Below are positions 18,068-27,341 of a stretch of DNA of 64,000 nt, one piece after another. This DNA comes from Brucella pseudogrignonensis (GTDB lineage Bacteria > Pseudomonadota > Alphaproteobacteria > Rhizobiales > Rhizobiaceae): contig NZ_JAVLAT010000001.1 in the NCBI RefSeq assembly GCF_032190615.1, positions 1,248,501 through 1,312,500 on the forward strand, given 5' to 3'. The position numbers and the translations under genes were made by a program. Below the pieces are notes generated by a model. The model made no database searches and was not told the DNA's origin. It saw only the letters and a list, made by a program, of their open reading frames with translations. Every line of letters begins with the position of its first letter. Within the stretch, counting starts at the first letter, position 1.

Positions 18068-19450
18068 TCATTTCGCCGGATATTTTTGCTTGAGAAGCGC
18101 ATAGACCGCACGAATGGCCTGTGCTTCGCCACCGACAGGCGAGGCAGGCTTTTCAACGGGCACCCAGCCGAAAATATCGAAATGCGCCCAGCTCTTTGCC
18201 TTTTCGACAAAGCGGCTGAGGAACAGAGCAGCGGTAACCGAACCGGCGAAGCCATCGGTGGTGACATTGTTGATGTCCGCCACGCGCGATGAAAGTTTCT
18301 GCGCATAAGGCTGCCAGAGCGGCATCCGCCACAGCGGATCGGCGGTTTCAATGGCCTTCTCCGCAATGCTTTCTGCAAGGGCATCATCATGCGTGTAGAA
18401 AGGCGGCAGATCAGGGCCGAGCGCCACACGTGCAGCCCCCGTCAGCGTTGCCATATCAATGATCAGTTCCGGCTCTTCTTCATCGGCCAATGCCAGTGCA
18501 TCAGCCAGTACCAGGCGGCCTTCCGCATCGGTGTTGCCGATTTCAACCGTTAATCCCTTGCGGCTTTGCAGCACGTCGCTTGGGCGGAACGCGTTGCCTG
18601 CAATCGAGTTTTCAACAGCCGGAATGAGTACGCGCAGACGAATGGGCAGTTTGGCATCCATGATGATGGAGGCAAGACCCAGCACATTGGCAGCGCCGCC
18701 CATATCTTTTTTCATTAGCAACATGCCGCTTGCAGGCTTGATGTCGAGACCGCCGGTATCAAAGCACACGCCTTTACCGACCAGCGTAATCTTTGGATCG
18801 CTGTCCTTGCCCCACGTGAGATCGATCAGGCGTGGTGCAATGCTGCCCGCACGACCAACCGCATGGATCATCGGGAAATTCTGCTCGAGAAGCGCCTCAC
18901 CCTCAACGGTGCTGAGTTTTGCGCCACTTTTCGCCGCAAGATCACGCGCTGCCTGTTCCAGAGCATCCGGCCCCATATCATTGGTCGGCGTGTTGATGAG
19001 ATCGCGTGTGAGCGTCACGGCATCAGCTATGCGCTGCGTTTCTGCCGCATCAACACTGTCGGGTACGGCCAGACGGATGAGCTTGTCGCTGCCCTTGCGG
19101 TAACGCGTAAAATTATAGCCGCCCATCAGAAAGGCGAGTGTTACCAGTTCTGCATGATCTGGCGTGCCTTCAATATGCCAGTCGCCTTCGGGAAGGCTGC
19201 GTGCAAGCTTTCCGGCAAGAAGCTGTGACTGTCCGCTCTGTTCCGCATCACCTGTGCCAAACAGCGCACCTGCAATCGCGCCGTCTTGACCGGGCAGCAC
19301 GAGAACACGGCCGGCCTCACCATTAAAATCATTCGCCTTTGCCCAGGCTGCCAAATCCGGCGATAGTCCGGCCTGATCGACGGCATTCTTCGAGATGAAC
19401 CAGACAGGGCGGCTATCGGCTGATTTCGCGGTAATGATTTCAACGGTCAT
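18068..19450 (-). CDS. Leucyl aminopeptidase family (M17) metallopeptidase
   Basis: A 460-residue cytosolic aminopeptidase of family M17 (PepA-like). The metal site motif GKGVCFDTGGLDIKPASGM and the signature NTDAEGRLVLADAL are both intact, so it should be catalytic. It is followed after 73 bases by the MarR-like and NlpC/P60 genes, a combination consistent with breakdown of small peptides, perhaps including wall peptides (inference). A hairpin lies just upstream at 19494-19525. Confidence 0.94.
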   Translation of the reverse strand: MTVEIITAKSADSRPVWFISKNAVDQAGLSPDLAAWAKANDFNGEAGRVLVLPGQDGAIAGALFGTGDAEQSGQSQLLAGKLARSLPEGDWHIEGTPDHAELVTLAFLMGGYNFTRYRKGSDKLIRLAVPDSVDAAETQRIADAVTLTRDLINTPTNDMGPDALEQAARDLAAKSGAKLSTVEGEALLEQNFPMIHAVGRAGSIAPRLIDLTWGKDSDPKITLVGKGVCFDTGGLDIKPASGMLLMKKDMGGAANVLGLASIIMDAKLPIRLRVLIPAVENSIAGNAFRPSDVLQSRKGLTVEIGNTDAEGRLVLADALALADEEEPELIIDMATLTGAARVALGPDLPPFYTHDDALAESIAEKAIETADPLWRMPLWQPYAQKLSSRVADINNVTTDGFAGSVTAALFLSRFVEKAKSWAHFDIFGWVPVEKPASPVGGEAQAIRAVYALLKQKYPAK

Positions 19451-19493
19451 GACATTCCTCGGCGATTAGAATTTCTGGTTCAATCAATAAACA

Positions 19494-19525
19494 AATAGCC
19501 ACCCGGCGTGAACCGGGTGGCTATT
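19494..19525 (-). terminator. Terminator between the Flp-like pilin gene and pepA-like gene
   Basis: AATAGCCACCCGG (19494-19506) and CCGGGTGGCTATT (19513-19525) form a perfect 13-pair stem. On the minus strand it is followed by TGTTTATTG, so it likely ends the small pilin gene's transcript. Confidence 0.75.
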
Positions 19526-19549
19526 CAAATCTCTATGCAGTGAGACAAC

Positions 19550-19729
19550 TTAATTGCGTTCGGTCATCTGAATCTGCGCTGCTTTATAATCAAAGGCAGA
19601 AGCAGGCTTTCCGGCAAACAGTGCCATGCCACTAATGACGGCAATAATCGCAAGCGCACCGATGAGTGTGCATTCGATCATCGCTGCACCCGATCTGTTT
19701 TTGATAAAGCGCGTCATCAAAGTCGGCAT
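19550..19729 (-). CDS. Flp/Fap-type IVb pilin-like small protein
   Basis: A 59-residue protein on the minus strand. It has a basic N-terminus (MPTLMTRFIKNRSG) followed by AAMIECTLIGALAII and a single hydrophobic helix to about residue 40. Gly14 followed five residues later by Glu19 matches the prepilin processing site of Flp pilins, which are cut after the glycine and carry Glu at +5. No tad/cpa assembly gene or prepilin peptidase is nearby, so it depends on machinery elsewhere or is a pseudopilin-like orphan. The flanking terminator at 19494-19525 indicates its own transcript. Confidence 0.78.
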   Translation of the reverse strand: MPTLMTRFIKNRSGAAMIECTLIGALAIIAVISGMALFAGKPASAFDYKAAQIQMTERN

Positions 19730-19931
19730 GTTACTTACCCTGAACTAAAGTCTCATTGGGTTTCCTTTTAGTGCCTGCCAATTGTGATGAGTTTAAGAAA
19801 CAAGGAAAATAAAACGTTAATATAGGTTCTATGCGACCTGGATGTGGTTTGGGTTAACGGATGGCAAATGCCGCTAAGCAGCATTATATCATTGCAACCG
19901 CTTGTTACTTTTCCTGCCCGAAAGATGAAAA

Positions 19932-20813
19932 ATGCCCGAATTGCCTGAGGTTGAAACAGTTCGCCGTGGTTTGCAGCCTTTTATGGAAGGTTCAAAAATA
20001 GAACATGTCGAGCAGAACAGGCCTGATCTACGCTTTGCTTTTCCTGATCAATTTGCGGAGCGCCTTACAGGACGCAATATTGATGCTTTGGGGCGACGTG
20101 CGAAATATCTGACCATGCATTTGGATGACGGGCTGTCGATCATCAGCCATCTGGGCATGTCCGGCTCGTTTCGGATAGAGGCGGATGACACGGAAGAAAT
20201 GCCGGGCGACTTCCATCATGAGCGTTCCAAACTCACCAAACATGATCATGTGGTTTTTCATCTAAAACGCGCAAATGGCTCAGCTGCACGCATCATCTAT
20301 AATGATCCGCGACGGTTTGGTTTCATGCTCTTTGCAGAAGATGGCGCTTTGAATGACCATCCTTTTTTGAAAGGTCTGGGCGTTGAACCAACCGGCAACA
20401 GCCTTTCAGGCGAATTGCTTGGCGCACTCTTTGAGGGCCGCAAGACGCCTTTAAAAGCAGCGCTGCTTGATCAGCGGCTGATAGCAGGGCTTGGCAATAT
20501 CTATGTCTGCGAGGCGCTTTGGCGCTCACGTCTGTCACCAATGCGAGCTGCGGGCTCTATTGCTAAGGATAAAAAACTTCTTGATCAGCTGGCGCAGGAT
20601 ATTCGCACTGTGATTGCCGAGGCGATTGCCGCGGGCGGCTCAAGTTTGAAAGATTACATTCAGGCAGATGGCGCACTTGGCTATTTCCAGCATTCATTCT
20701 CCGCCTATGGGCGGGAGGCGCAGCCCTGTCGTGCACCCGGCTGCAAAAATAAGATTGAGCGCGCGGTACAGTCGGGACGTTCCACGTTTTTCTGCGCTTC
20801 GTGCCAAACTTAA
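19932..20813 (+). CDS. mutM: Formamidopyrimidine-DNA glycosylase
   Basis: MutM (Fpg) removes 8-oxoguanine and formamidopyrimidines and nicks the abasic site. The N-terminus [14 protein letters not shown] supplies the catalytic Pro2 and Glu3, the H2TH region includes the [13 protein letters not shown] segment, and the C-terminal zinc finger has four cysteines (CRAPGC and CASC). At 293 residues it has the normal length, with a short insertion ([18 protein letters not shown]) also common in rhizobial homologues as far as I recall. Confidence 0.96.
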   Translation: MPELPEVETVRRGLQPFMEGSKIEHVEQNRPDLRFAFPDQFAERLTGRNIDALGRRAKYLTMHLDDGLSIISHLGMSGSFRIEADDTEEMPGDFHHERSKLTKHDHVVFHLKRANGSAARIIYNDPRRFGFMLFAEDGALNDHPFLKGLGVEPTGNSLSGELLGALFEGRKTPLKAALLDQRLIAGLGNIYVCEALWRSRLSPMRAAGSIAKDKKLLDQLAQDIRTVIAEAIAAGGSSLKDYIQADGALGYFQHSFSAYGREAQPCRAPGCKNKIERAVQSGRSTFFCASCQT

Positions 20814-20896
20814 CTATGCGCTGGTCTTGTTAAATTGAAACGTCTGGTCCAGCTTGTCGGCGGAATACGTACTGGTTTTGGAGGAGAGACTTTCTC

Positions 20897-21670
20897 ATGG
20901 CTTATGAAACGATCGTTGTAGAAACACGCGGCGGTGTAGGACTTGTTCGGCTTAATCGGCCACAGGCGCTCAATGCATTAAACAGCACTGTTCTCAAAGA
21001 GCTGACCGAAGCGCTTTCAGTTTTCGACAGCGATGGCAAAATTGGTGCGATCGTGCTCACCGGCTCTGAAAAGGCTTTTGCTGCTGGTGCAGATATCAAG
21101 GAAATGCAGCCTATCAACTTCGTCGATGCTTATTTGCAAGACATGTTTGCCGACTGGCGCAAGGTTGATCGCACCCGCAAGCCGATCATTGCAGCTGTTT
21201 CCGGCTATGCGCTGGGCGGCGGCTGTGAGCTTGCCATGATGTGTGATTTCATTATCGCGGCCACCAATGCCAAATTTGGCCAGCCGGAGATTACACTGGG
21301 CGTTATGCCCGGTATGGGTGGCTCGCAGCGCCTCACCCGCTATGTCGGCAAGTCCAAGGCCATGGATATGTGCCTGACAGGCCGCATGATGGATGCGGAA
21401 GAAGCCGAGCGTTGCGGTCTGGTCTCACGGCTTGTCGCACCCGAAGAGCTGATCGAGGAAGCATTGAAAGCGGCCGAGCGTATTGCGTCTTTCTCGCAGC
21501 CTTCGGTGCAGATGGTCAAGGAATCGGTCAACCGGGCTTATGAGACGACGCTGGATGAAGGTCTGCGTTTTGAACGCCGTCTGTTTCATTCGCTTTTCGC
21601 GACCGAAGATCAGAAAGAAGGCATGTCTGCATTTATCGACAAACGGACGCCATCCTTCAAGAATCGCTGA
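20897..21670 (+). CDS. Enoyl-CoA hydratase
   Basis: A 257-residue crotonase-fold enzyme that hydrates trans-2-enoyl-CoA, probably in fatty acid beta-oxidation. The oxyanion-hole motifs [11 protein letters not shown] and [15 protein letters not shown] and the catalytic glutamates in [16 protein letters not shown] are present. GGAGGAGAG lies before the ATG. It stands alone between mutM and rpsT, with a terminator just after it. Confidence 0.93.
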   Translation: MAYETIVVETRGGVGLVRLNRPQALNALNSTVLKELTEALSVFDSDGKIGAIVLTGSEKAFAAGADIKEMQPINFVDAYLQDMFADWRKVDRTRKPIIAAVSGYALGGGCELAMMCDFIIAATNAKFGQPEITLGVMPGMGGSQRLTRYVGKSKAMDMCLTGRMMDAEEAERCGLVSRLVAPEELIEEALKAAERIASFSQPSVQMVKESVNRAYETTLDEGLRFERRLFHSLFATEDQKEGMSAFIDKRTPSFKNR

Positions 21671-21736
21671 TGTGATGAGCGTGAGAGGCTGAAAATGAAG
21701 CGCTCTCGCTGGCTTGTGCGCCATAATTTGCGCCAG

Positions 21737-21758
21737 AAGGCCGCATATCCGGCCTTTT
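21737..21758 (+). terminator. Terminator after the enoyl-CoA hydratase gene
   Basis: AAGGCCG, a six-base loop and CGGCCTTTT form a short intrinsic terminator about 65 bases past the stop. Confidence 0.7.
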
Positions 21759-21914
21759 GACAGGGCTTCAGATCAGAATCCTCGTTGACGCGCAGGCAAA
21801 GCTGATCTATAAGCCCGCCACGGATCGGCGGCCCTAGGCATTATGGCTGCCCTAGAGGTTTTTGTGCCTGACGGTTATTGACCGTGGGCTGCTGACAGAA
21901 AAAGAGAGGCATTT

Positions 21915-22181
21915 ATGGCCAATACTCCTTCGGCGAAGAAGGCAGTGCGCAAGATCGCTGCCCGCACCGAAATCAACAAATCGCGTCGTTCGCGCGTTCG
22001 CACTTTCCTCCGCAAGGTTGAAGATGCGCTCCTGAGCGGCAATAAGGAAGCAGCAACGGTTGCTTTCAAGGCTGCTGAGCCAGAACTGATGCGCGCTGCT
22101 TCAAAGGGCGTTGTTCACAAGAATACAGCTGCTCGTAAGGTTTCGCGCCTTGCTGCACGCGTTAAGGCTCTGAACGCCTAA
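21915..22181 (+). CDS. rpsT: 30S ribosomal protein S20
   Basis: S20 binds the 5' domain of 16S rRNA. The 88-residue, lysine/arginine-rich sequence begins [19 protein letters not shown] and ends [14 protein letters not shown], the standard form. AGAGAGGC precedes the ATG. It is monocistronic, with a strong terminator after it, and lies directly upstream of the dnaA control region. Confidence 0.97.
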   Translation: MANTPSAKKAVRKIAARTEINKSRRSRVRTFLRKVEDALLSGNKEAATVAFKAAEPELMRAASKGVVHKNTAARKVSRLAARVKALNA

Positions 22182-22210
22182 TCTAGTCTAAATTAGAATT
22201 AGATTTTGGA

Positions 22211-22245
22211 AACCCGGCTCATTGTTAGCCGGGTTTTCTTTTTTT
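22211..22245 (+). terminator. Terminator after rpsT
   Basis: AACCCGGCT (22211-22219) pairs with AGCCGGGTT (22227-22235), followed by a long T-rich run, about 30 bases past the rpsT stop. Confidence 0.92.
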
Positions 22246-22286
22246 GGAGTTTTTCTAAACAAAGTGATGTGTCATTCCAGGTCTAT

Positions 22287-22883
22287 GATTCTTTAGTAAT
22301 TTTTCATGTGATTAGTGAAATCCTCTAGTTTTTTACTTATCTGCAATCAAAATTTTCTCATTTTTTTCAAAAGCTTGCTTGTCGTTGTCCACACTTATCC
22401 ACAGCCCGTCGAAAGGACTCGGAAGAGGGGCTGAGTCAAGCAAATTTAAAAAATTTATTTTCTCGGAGAACATATCGTGGCCACCTAAAAAAACGCCAAA
22501 CGAAACGTATTGAATCCAAAGGTGTTATTTCTTCTGCACGCGATTCTCAGTCCTCTCTCTCAAGCAGTGCAAGTCTTAATTGAAGAAAAAACTGAAGATT
22601 CTAGGCTTGCTCTTTGCCGCAAGGCTTCGTTAAAGTCAGAGCTCAAGAGGGGTGGGTCTTAGCCCGGAGTTAGCATACAATTGAAAAATCTTTTGACGCG
22701 GGAAATTGAGTCCGCGATTGCTTAATTCTGGTCGTAAGTTCCTGTTCCTATTAAGTTTGTCTCTTTTGACGCTTGCTTACTATTCATTAACCGGAATGCT
22801 GTTTTAGGCACATCCTCGTTAATTGAATGGTTGTCGCGAGAGTCGTTCCGGGCAATCAGCCTTGAGTAAGAATTGTGTGAGTC
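22287..22883. promoter_or_regulatory. dnaA: dnaA control region with clustered GANTC sites
   Basis: The gap of about 910 bases before dnaA has no convincing gene. It holds nine GANTC sites, the CcrM methylase target of alphaproteobacteria, starting at 22287, 22416, 22433, 22512, 22542, 22597, 22708, 22840 and 22879. By chance about 2.3 would be expected in this length. In Caulobacter, methylation of such sites influences dnaA transcription and couples it to replication (established there); the same role here is inference. Confidence 0.65.
22385..22403 (+). promoter_or_regulatory. Pair of DnaA boxes upstream of dnaA
   Basis: A perfect TTATCCACA box (22395-22403) is directly preceded by the one-mismatch TTGTCCACA (22385-22393), in the same direction, beside an AT-rich tract at 22290-22380. 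This suits autoregulation of dnaA, and could also be part of an origin. Only these two boxes were found, fewer than expected for a full oriC. Confidence 0.7.
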
Positions 22884-23093
22884 GTAACGCGTAGCCGGAA
22901 AGGAGCATCCGGACACCGGTCCGTGATAGCTGTTTGAGCGTAGAGAAGTTTGAGTTTGGCCCTCAGGGTTGAGGTGTCAGTGTAGTGTGAGTACCAGCGA
23001 GGCGACCAGATCAGAAGATCAGGCGACCTTAAGCAGGAAAAAACGATAAGCGCCATAAAAATGGCGCGTAAGAATGTGAAGGCAGGCGAGACG

Positions 23094-24671
23094 ATGGCAA
23101 TGATGACTGGTAAGTCGACGGCAACGATGGGTGATGATGCGCATGCGAACCGTATCCATGGATCTTCTGCAACCGTAAAAGAAAACAGCCTCGTGGTGAG
23201 CGCTGAGAATTCAGTTGGTGATGACGTTTTTGAGCGTCTGACAGCAAAGCTTAAAGCCCGCGTTGGCAGCGAGATCTATTCGAGCTGGTTCGGTCGCCTT
23301 AAGCTTGACGATCTTTCCAAGAGCGTTGTTCGCTTGTCGGTTCCAACAGCCTTCTTGCGCTCTTGGATCAACAATCACTATTCCGACCTGCTGACAGAGT
23401 TGTGGCAGGAAGAAAACCCTCAGATTCTCAAAGTCGAAGTTGTCGTGCGCGGAATGAGCCGTGTGGTTCGTGCTGCAGCACCTGCTGAAACCAATGAAGT
23501 CTCTGAAACAAAGCCGCTTTCAGGTGTGCGCGAGAAGGTGGCTTTTCCTGTCGGCCAGCCAAGCGCGGAGAAGCGTGGTTCTGCCGTTGTTGCTGACTCT
23601 GTCGCCGCCTCTGGTGCTGTTCTCGGCTCACCGCTCGATCCGCGTTACACGTTTGATTCCTTCATTGATGGTGCGTCTAACCGTGTGGCCTTGGCGGCCG
23701 CCCGTACCATTGCAGAAGCAGGCACAAGTGCAGTTCGCTTTAATCCGCTTTTCATTCATGCCTCCGTTGGTCTTGGTAAGACCCACCTGCTTCAGGCAAT
23801 CGCCGCAGCCGCTCTGCAGCGCCAGGAAAAGGCACGCGTCGTTTATCTGACCGCTGAATATTTCATGTGGCGCTTTGCGACCGCTATCCGCGATAACAAC
23901 GCGTTGTCTTTCAAGGAACAGCTGCGCGACATCGACCTTCTGGTCATCGACGACATGCAGTTCCTGCAAGGCAAGTCGATCCAGCATGAGTTCTGTCATC
24001 TGCTCAACACATTGCTCGATAGCGCCAAACAGGTTGTTGTTGCCGCTGACCGCGCACCATCGGAACTGGAATCGCTTGACGTTCGCGTTCGCTCGCGTCT
24101 TCAGGGCGGCGTGGCTCTTGAAGTTGCAGCACCAGATTATGAAATGCGCGTTGAAATGATGCGCCGTCGCCTGACTGCGGCACAGGTTGAAGATCCAAGC
24201 CTGAACATCAGCGATGAAATTCTTTCGCATGTTGCCCGCACCGTCACCGGATCGGGGCGTGAGCTGGAAGGCGCGTTTAACCAGCTTCTGTTCCGTCAGT
24301 CGTTTGAGCCTAATCTTTCGATTGATCGCGTTGATGAATTGCTCGGTCATTTGACCCGCGTTGGTGAGCCAAAGCGCATTCGCATTGAAGAAATTCAGCG
24401 CATCGTTGCACGCCATTACAACGTCTCGAAGCAGGATTTGCTGTCGAGCCGCCGCACCCGCACCATCGTCAAGCCGCGCCAGGTTGCCATGTATCTGGCC
24501 AAGATGTTGACACCGCGCTCTCTGCCGGAAATTGGCCGACGCTTTGGCGGTCGCGATCACACCACCGTTCTTCACGCGGTTCGCAAGATCGAAGATCTGG
24601 TCGGTGCTGACGCCAAGCTTGCGCAGGAATTGGAATTGTTGAAACGTCTGATTAACGATCAGGCTGCCTAG
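23094..24671 (+). CDS. dnaA: Chromosomal replication initiator protein DnaA
   Basis: DnaA binds DnaA boxes and melts the origin. The protein (525 residues from ATG 23094) has domain I ([15 protein letters not shown]), a variable linker, the AAA+ domain III with Walker [10 protein letters not shown] and Walker [11 protein letters not shown], and the domain IV DNA-binding signature [16 protein letters not shown]. The frame is open to ATG 23061, but AGG seven bases before 23094 and no SD before 23061 favour the shorter start; ATGs at 23100 and 23103 are further options. It is followed by dnaN and recF. Confidence 0.95.
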   Translation: MAMMTGKSTATMGDDAHANRIHGSSATVKENSLVVSAENSVGDDVFERLTAKLKARVGSEIYSSWFGRLKLDDLSKSVVRLSVPTAFLRSWINNHYSDLLTELWQEENPQILKVEVVVRGMSRVVRAAAPAETNEVSETKPLSGVREKVAFPVGQPSAEKRGSAVVADSVAASGAVLGSPLDPRYTFDSFIDGASNRVALAAARTIAEAGTSAVRFNPLFIHASVGLGKTHLLQAIAAAALQRQEKARVVYLTAEYFMWRFATAIRDNNALSFKEQLRDIDLLVIDDMQFLQGKSIQHEFCHLLNTLLDSAKQVVVAADRAPSELESLDVRVRSRLQGGVALEVAAPDYEMRVEMMRRRLTAAQVEDPSLNISDEILSHVARTVTGSGRELEGAFNQLLFRQSFEPNLSIDRVDELLGHLTRVGEPKRIRIEEIQRIVARHYNVSKQDLLSSRRTRTIVKPRQVAMYLAKMLTPRSLPEIGRRFGGRDHTTVLHAVRKIEDLVGADAKLAQELELLKRLINDQAA

Positions 24672-24701
24672 TTTCGCAGACATCCCCGCTGTTCACAGTG
24701 G

Positions 24702-24710
24702 TTATCAACA
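24702..24710 (+). promoter_or_regulatory. DnaA box between dnaA and dnaN
   Basis: TTATCAACA, a one-mismatch DnaA box, lies 30 bases after the dnaA stop. It may let DnaA influence dnaN expression or titrate DnaA. Confidence 0.5.
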
Positions 24711-24712
24711 AA

Positions 24713-24757
24713 AAGCCCATACCGTGTCGATTTGAGATGCGGCATGGGCTTGCTTTT
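24713..24757 (+). terminator. Terminator after dnaA
   Basis: AAGCCCAT (24713-24720) and ATGGGCTT (24744-24751) form an eight-pair stem with a long loop that can pair further, followed by GCTTTT. This separates dnaA from dnaN transcription at least partly. Confidence 0.6.
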
Positions 24758-24870
24758 AAGCTTATAAATCTGGCACTCTAACAAACCTTCGGGCGCGGTA
24801 AGTGCCTTATTGATAAGGGTGTCTGCTCGTCGCGCGGTTGCCCAGTCCTAGAGAGCGAGTGCGTTTCAAT

Positions 24871-25989
24871 ATGCGTGTAACCCTGGAACGGTCGAACCTT
24901 CTTAAATCCCTCAATCACGTGCATCGCGTTGTTGAACGCCGCAACACGATTCCGATTCTGTCCAATGTGCTTTTGCAAGCCGAGGGCGCGAGCCTTGCAC
25001 TGAAAGCCACCGACCTTGACCTTGAAGTCAACGAAGCAACGGCTGCGATGGTCGAACAGTCCGGCGCTACGACAGTTCCAGCACATCTGCTTTACGATAT
25101 CGTGCGCAAGCTTCCCGACGGCGCAGAGGTGATGTTGTCGACCAATCCTGATGGCGGCTCGATGTCGGTTGTCTCAGGCAAGTCGTCATTCCGCTTGCAA
25201 TGCTTGCCACAGTCCGATTTCCCGGAACTGACTTCGGGTTCATTTACCCATACGTTCCGCATTGAAGCGCAGGCTTTGAAGCGTTTGATTGATCGCACCC
25301 AATTTGCGATCTCGACGGAGGAAACCCGGTATTACCTCAACGGTATTTATTTTCACCCGATTGAAAGCGACGGGGCGCTCAAGCTCCGTGCAGTAGCGAC
25401 CGATGGTCATCGTCTGGCGCGTGCTGAACTTGAAGCACCTTCGGGCACGGAAGGCATGCCGGGTATCATCATTCCGCGCAAAACCGTCGCAGAGCTTCAG
25501 AAGCTCGTCGACGTGCCCGATACGGTTGTGGGTGTGGAGTTATCTGACGCAAAGATCAGATTTACTGTTGGTTCGGTTGTTCTGACGTCCAAGCTGATCG
25601 ACGGTACATTCCCGGATTATCAGCGCGTGATTCCTTCGGGCAATGATAAGAAGCTCACGATTGGCCGTCAGGATTTTGCAGCTTCCGTTGATCGTGTTTC
25701 GACAATTTCGAGCGAGCGCGGCCGTGCGGTCAAGCTTTCGATTGCCGATGGTCAGCTGACGCTCACCGTCAACAATCCCGATTCGGGCAGCGCGACGGAC
25801 GAACTTGCAGCCGATTATAATGATGATCCAATCGACATCGGCTTCAACTCGAAATATCTGCTCGATATCACCAGTCAGCTTTCGGGCTCGGATGCGGTCT
25901 TCATGCTGGCTGATGCTGGCTCGCCAACGCTTGTACGCGATACCGGCGATGAAGATGTGCTCTATGTTCTGATGCCGATGCGCGTCTAG
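24871..25989 (+). CDS. dnaN: DNA polymerase III beta subunit (sliding clamp)
   Basis: DnaN is the ring-shaped processivity clamp of the replisome. The 372-residue protein starts MRVTLERSNLLKSLNHVHRVVERRNTIPIL and ends with YVLMPMRV, the family C-terminus, with three similar clamp domains between. The start at 24871 is the family N-terminus; the open frame upstream to 24838 is not used in homologues. The dnaA-dnaN-recF order is the classic bacterial arrangement. Confidence 0.97.
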   Translation: MRVTLERSNLLKSLNHVHRVVERRNTIPILSNVLLQAEGASLALKATDLDLEVNEATAAMVEQSGATTVPAHLLYDIVRKLPDGAEVMLSTNPDGGSMSVVSGKSSFRLQCLPQSDFPELTSGSFTHTFRIEAQALKRLIDRTQFAISTEETRYYLNGIYFHPIESDGALKLRAVATDGHRLARAELEAPSGTEGMPGIIIPRKTVAELQKLVDVPDTVVGVELSDAKIRFTVGSVVLTSKLIDGTFPDYQRVIPSGNDKKLTIGRQDFAASVDRVSTISSERGRAVKLSIADGQLTLTVNNPDSGSATDELAADYNDDPIDIGFNSKYLLDITSQLSGSDAVFMLADAGSPTLVRDTGDEDVLYVLMPMRV

Positions 25990-26017
25990 GGCGTCTATTC
26001 AGGCTCTGGCGGCCTGC

Positions 26018-26093
26018 AAATGGCGCTTTTCTCCGCATCCGGTGCTCACGTACTATCAGTACGCTGCGCTCCGGTTCTCGAAAACCACCATTT
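26018..26093. repeat. Imperfect palindrome in the dnaN-recF gap
   Basis: Between dnaN and recF lies a long imperfect inverted repeat centred on CGTAC-TATCA-GTACG (26049-26063). The outer arms AAATGG (26018) and CCATTT (26088) also match, as do CCGG blocks in between. It resembles a repetitive intergenic palindrome, different from the copies at 9284, 15846, 43832 and 44354. It has no T-run. Confidence 0.55.
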
Positions 26094-26140
26094 TCGGCTC
26101 GCCATAACCAGAATAGCGACAGCCCTTAAAGAAGCGGATA

Positions 26141-27295
26141 GTGGAAACAAGAAACAACATAGAAAGCCGCCCGGATCGAGTATCGGTCCGGCGGCTTAAA
26201 CTTTCTGATTTCCGTAACTATGCGGAACTCACGCTTCCACTCGGCCCCGGACATGTGGTGCTGACAGGCGAAAACGGCTCCGGCAAAACCAATCTTATTG
26301 AAGCGCTTTCTTTTCTATCTCCCGGGCGGGGGCTGCGGCGTGCATCTTATGATGATGTCGCGCGTACAGCCGGACATGATGGCTTTGCCATTCACGCCAC
26401 ACTGGATTGCATGATCTACGGTGATGCCGAAATCGGCACCGGGACGGCGGGCGGCGGCGAAGGTGGCCGCAAGGTTCGTATCAACGCTAATGCAGCGTCC
26501 GGTGACGAGCTTCTCGATTATGCGCGTATTTTGTGGGTGGTGCCGTCAATGGACGGGCTGTTCACGGGTGGCGCATCGGACAGGCGGCGCTTTCTTGACC
26601 GCATGGTGCTGGCCATTGATACCGGCCACGGCAAACGTGTGCTGGATTATGAAAAGGCAATGCGCTCGCGCAATCGCCTTCTCAGTGACGGCAACAGCGA
26701 CAATCAATGGCTGGATGCGATTGAAAGCCAGATGGCTGAGCTTGGTATCGCTATAGCAGCAGCGCGTGCGGAAGCGATGCGGCTGATTGCTGCGATGATT
26801 GAGCGATTACCCAGCGATGGTCCATTTCCGAAAGCTGATTGCTTTCTGGAAGGTTCGCTTGAGCAGCGCATCGGTCTGGAAGCAGCCCTTGATCTGGAAG
26901 AGGATTTTCGCCGTCTGTTACGCGATGGCCGTCCGCGTGATCGCGCTTCAGGACGCACGCTGGACGGTCCGCATCGCACCGATCTGATTGTGCAGCATCG
27001 GCCCAAATCAATGCCTGCCGCGCTATGCTCGACAGGTGAACAGAAGGCTCTCCTGATTGGCCTCATTCTCGCCCATGCGCGCCTGACCGGCGAGCTTTCC
27101 GGCATGGCGCCGATTCTGCTGCTCGATGAAATCGCCGCCCATCTCGATACGGGACGCCGTGCGGCTCTGTTCGGCATTCTTGATGATCTTGGCGGACAGG
27201 CTTTCATGACCGGCACTGACCGTTCGCTGTTTGAAGCGCTTGAAGGCGACGCGCAGTTTTTCAATGTCGCAGCAGGCGAACTGACGAAAATCTGA
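26141..27295 (+). CDS. recF: DNA replication and repair protein RecF
   Basis: RecF loads RecA at gaps as part of the RecFOR pathway. The 384-residue ABC-type ATPase has Walker A GENGSGKTN, the signature STGEQKALLIGLILAHA and Walker B PILLLDEIAAHLD. The start is a GTG at 26141 (METRNNIESRPD), preceded by GAAGCGG. A glycine-rich insert (GTGTAGGGEGG) near residue 105 looks like a flexible loop. Third in the dnaA-dnaN-recF series. Confidence 0.95.
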   Translation: METRNNIESRPDRVSVRRLKLSDFRNYAELTLPLGPGHVVLTGENGSGKTNLIEALSFLSPGRGLRRASYDDVARTAGHDGFAIHATLDCMIYGDAEIGTGTAGGGEGGRKVRINANAASGDELLDYARILWVVPSMDGLFTGGASDRRRFLDRMVLAIDTGHGKRVLDYEKAMRSRNRLLSDGNSDNQWLDAIESQMAELGIAIAAARAEAMRLIAAMIERLPSDGPFPKADCFLEGSLEQRIGLEAALDLEEDFRRLLRDGRPRDRASGRTLDGPHRTDLIVQHRPKSMPAALCSTGEQKALLIGLILAHARLTGELSGMAPILLLDEIAAHLDTGRRAALFGILDDLGGQAFMTGTDRSLFEALEGDAQFFNVAAGELTKI

Positions 27296-27341
27296 AAATA
27301 GTCGCTGACAGCGCATGTGAGCAGGCTTATGTTCAAGCATC

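Noticed and set aside
22722..22916. 64-codon minus-strand frame in the dnaA leader
   Set aside because: No SD, no conserved features, and lies in a region rich in regulatory sites.
22182..23093. Whole oriC upstream of dnaA
   Set aside because: Only two DnaA boxes were found, too few for a typical origin. Rhizobial origins, as I recall, often lie near hemE, and the gene order at the left edge (Smr, XRE, hslU, hslV, his) fits a region not far from that; oriC may lie left of the window.
23628..24683. 351-codon minus-strand frame opposite dnaA
   Set aside because: Antisense to dnaA, no motif and no upstream signal.
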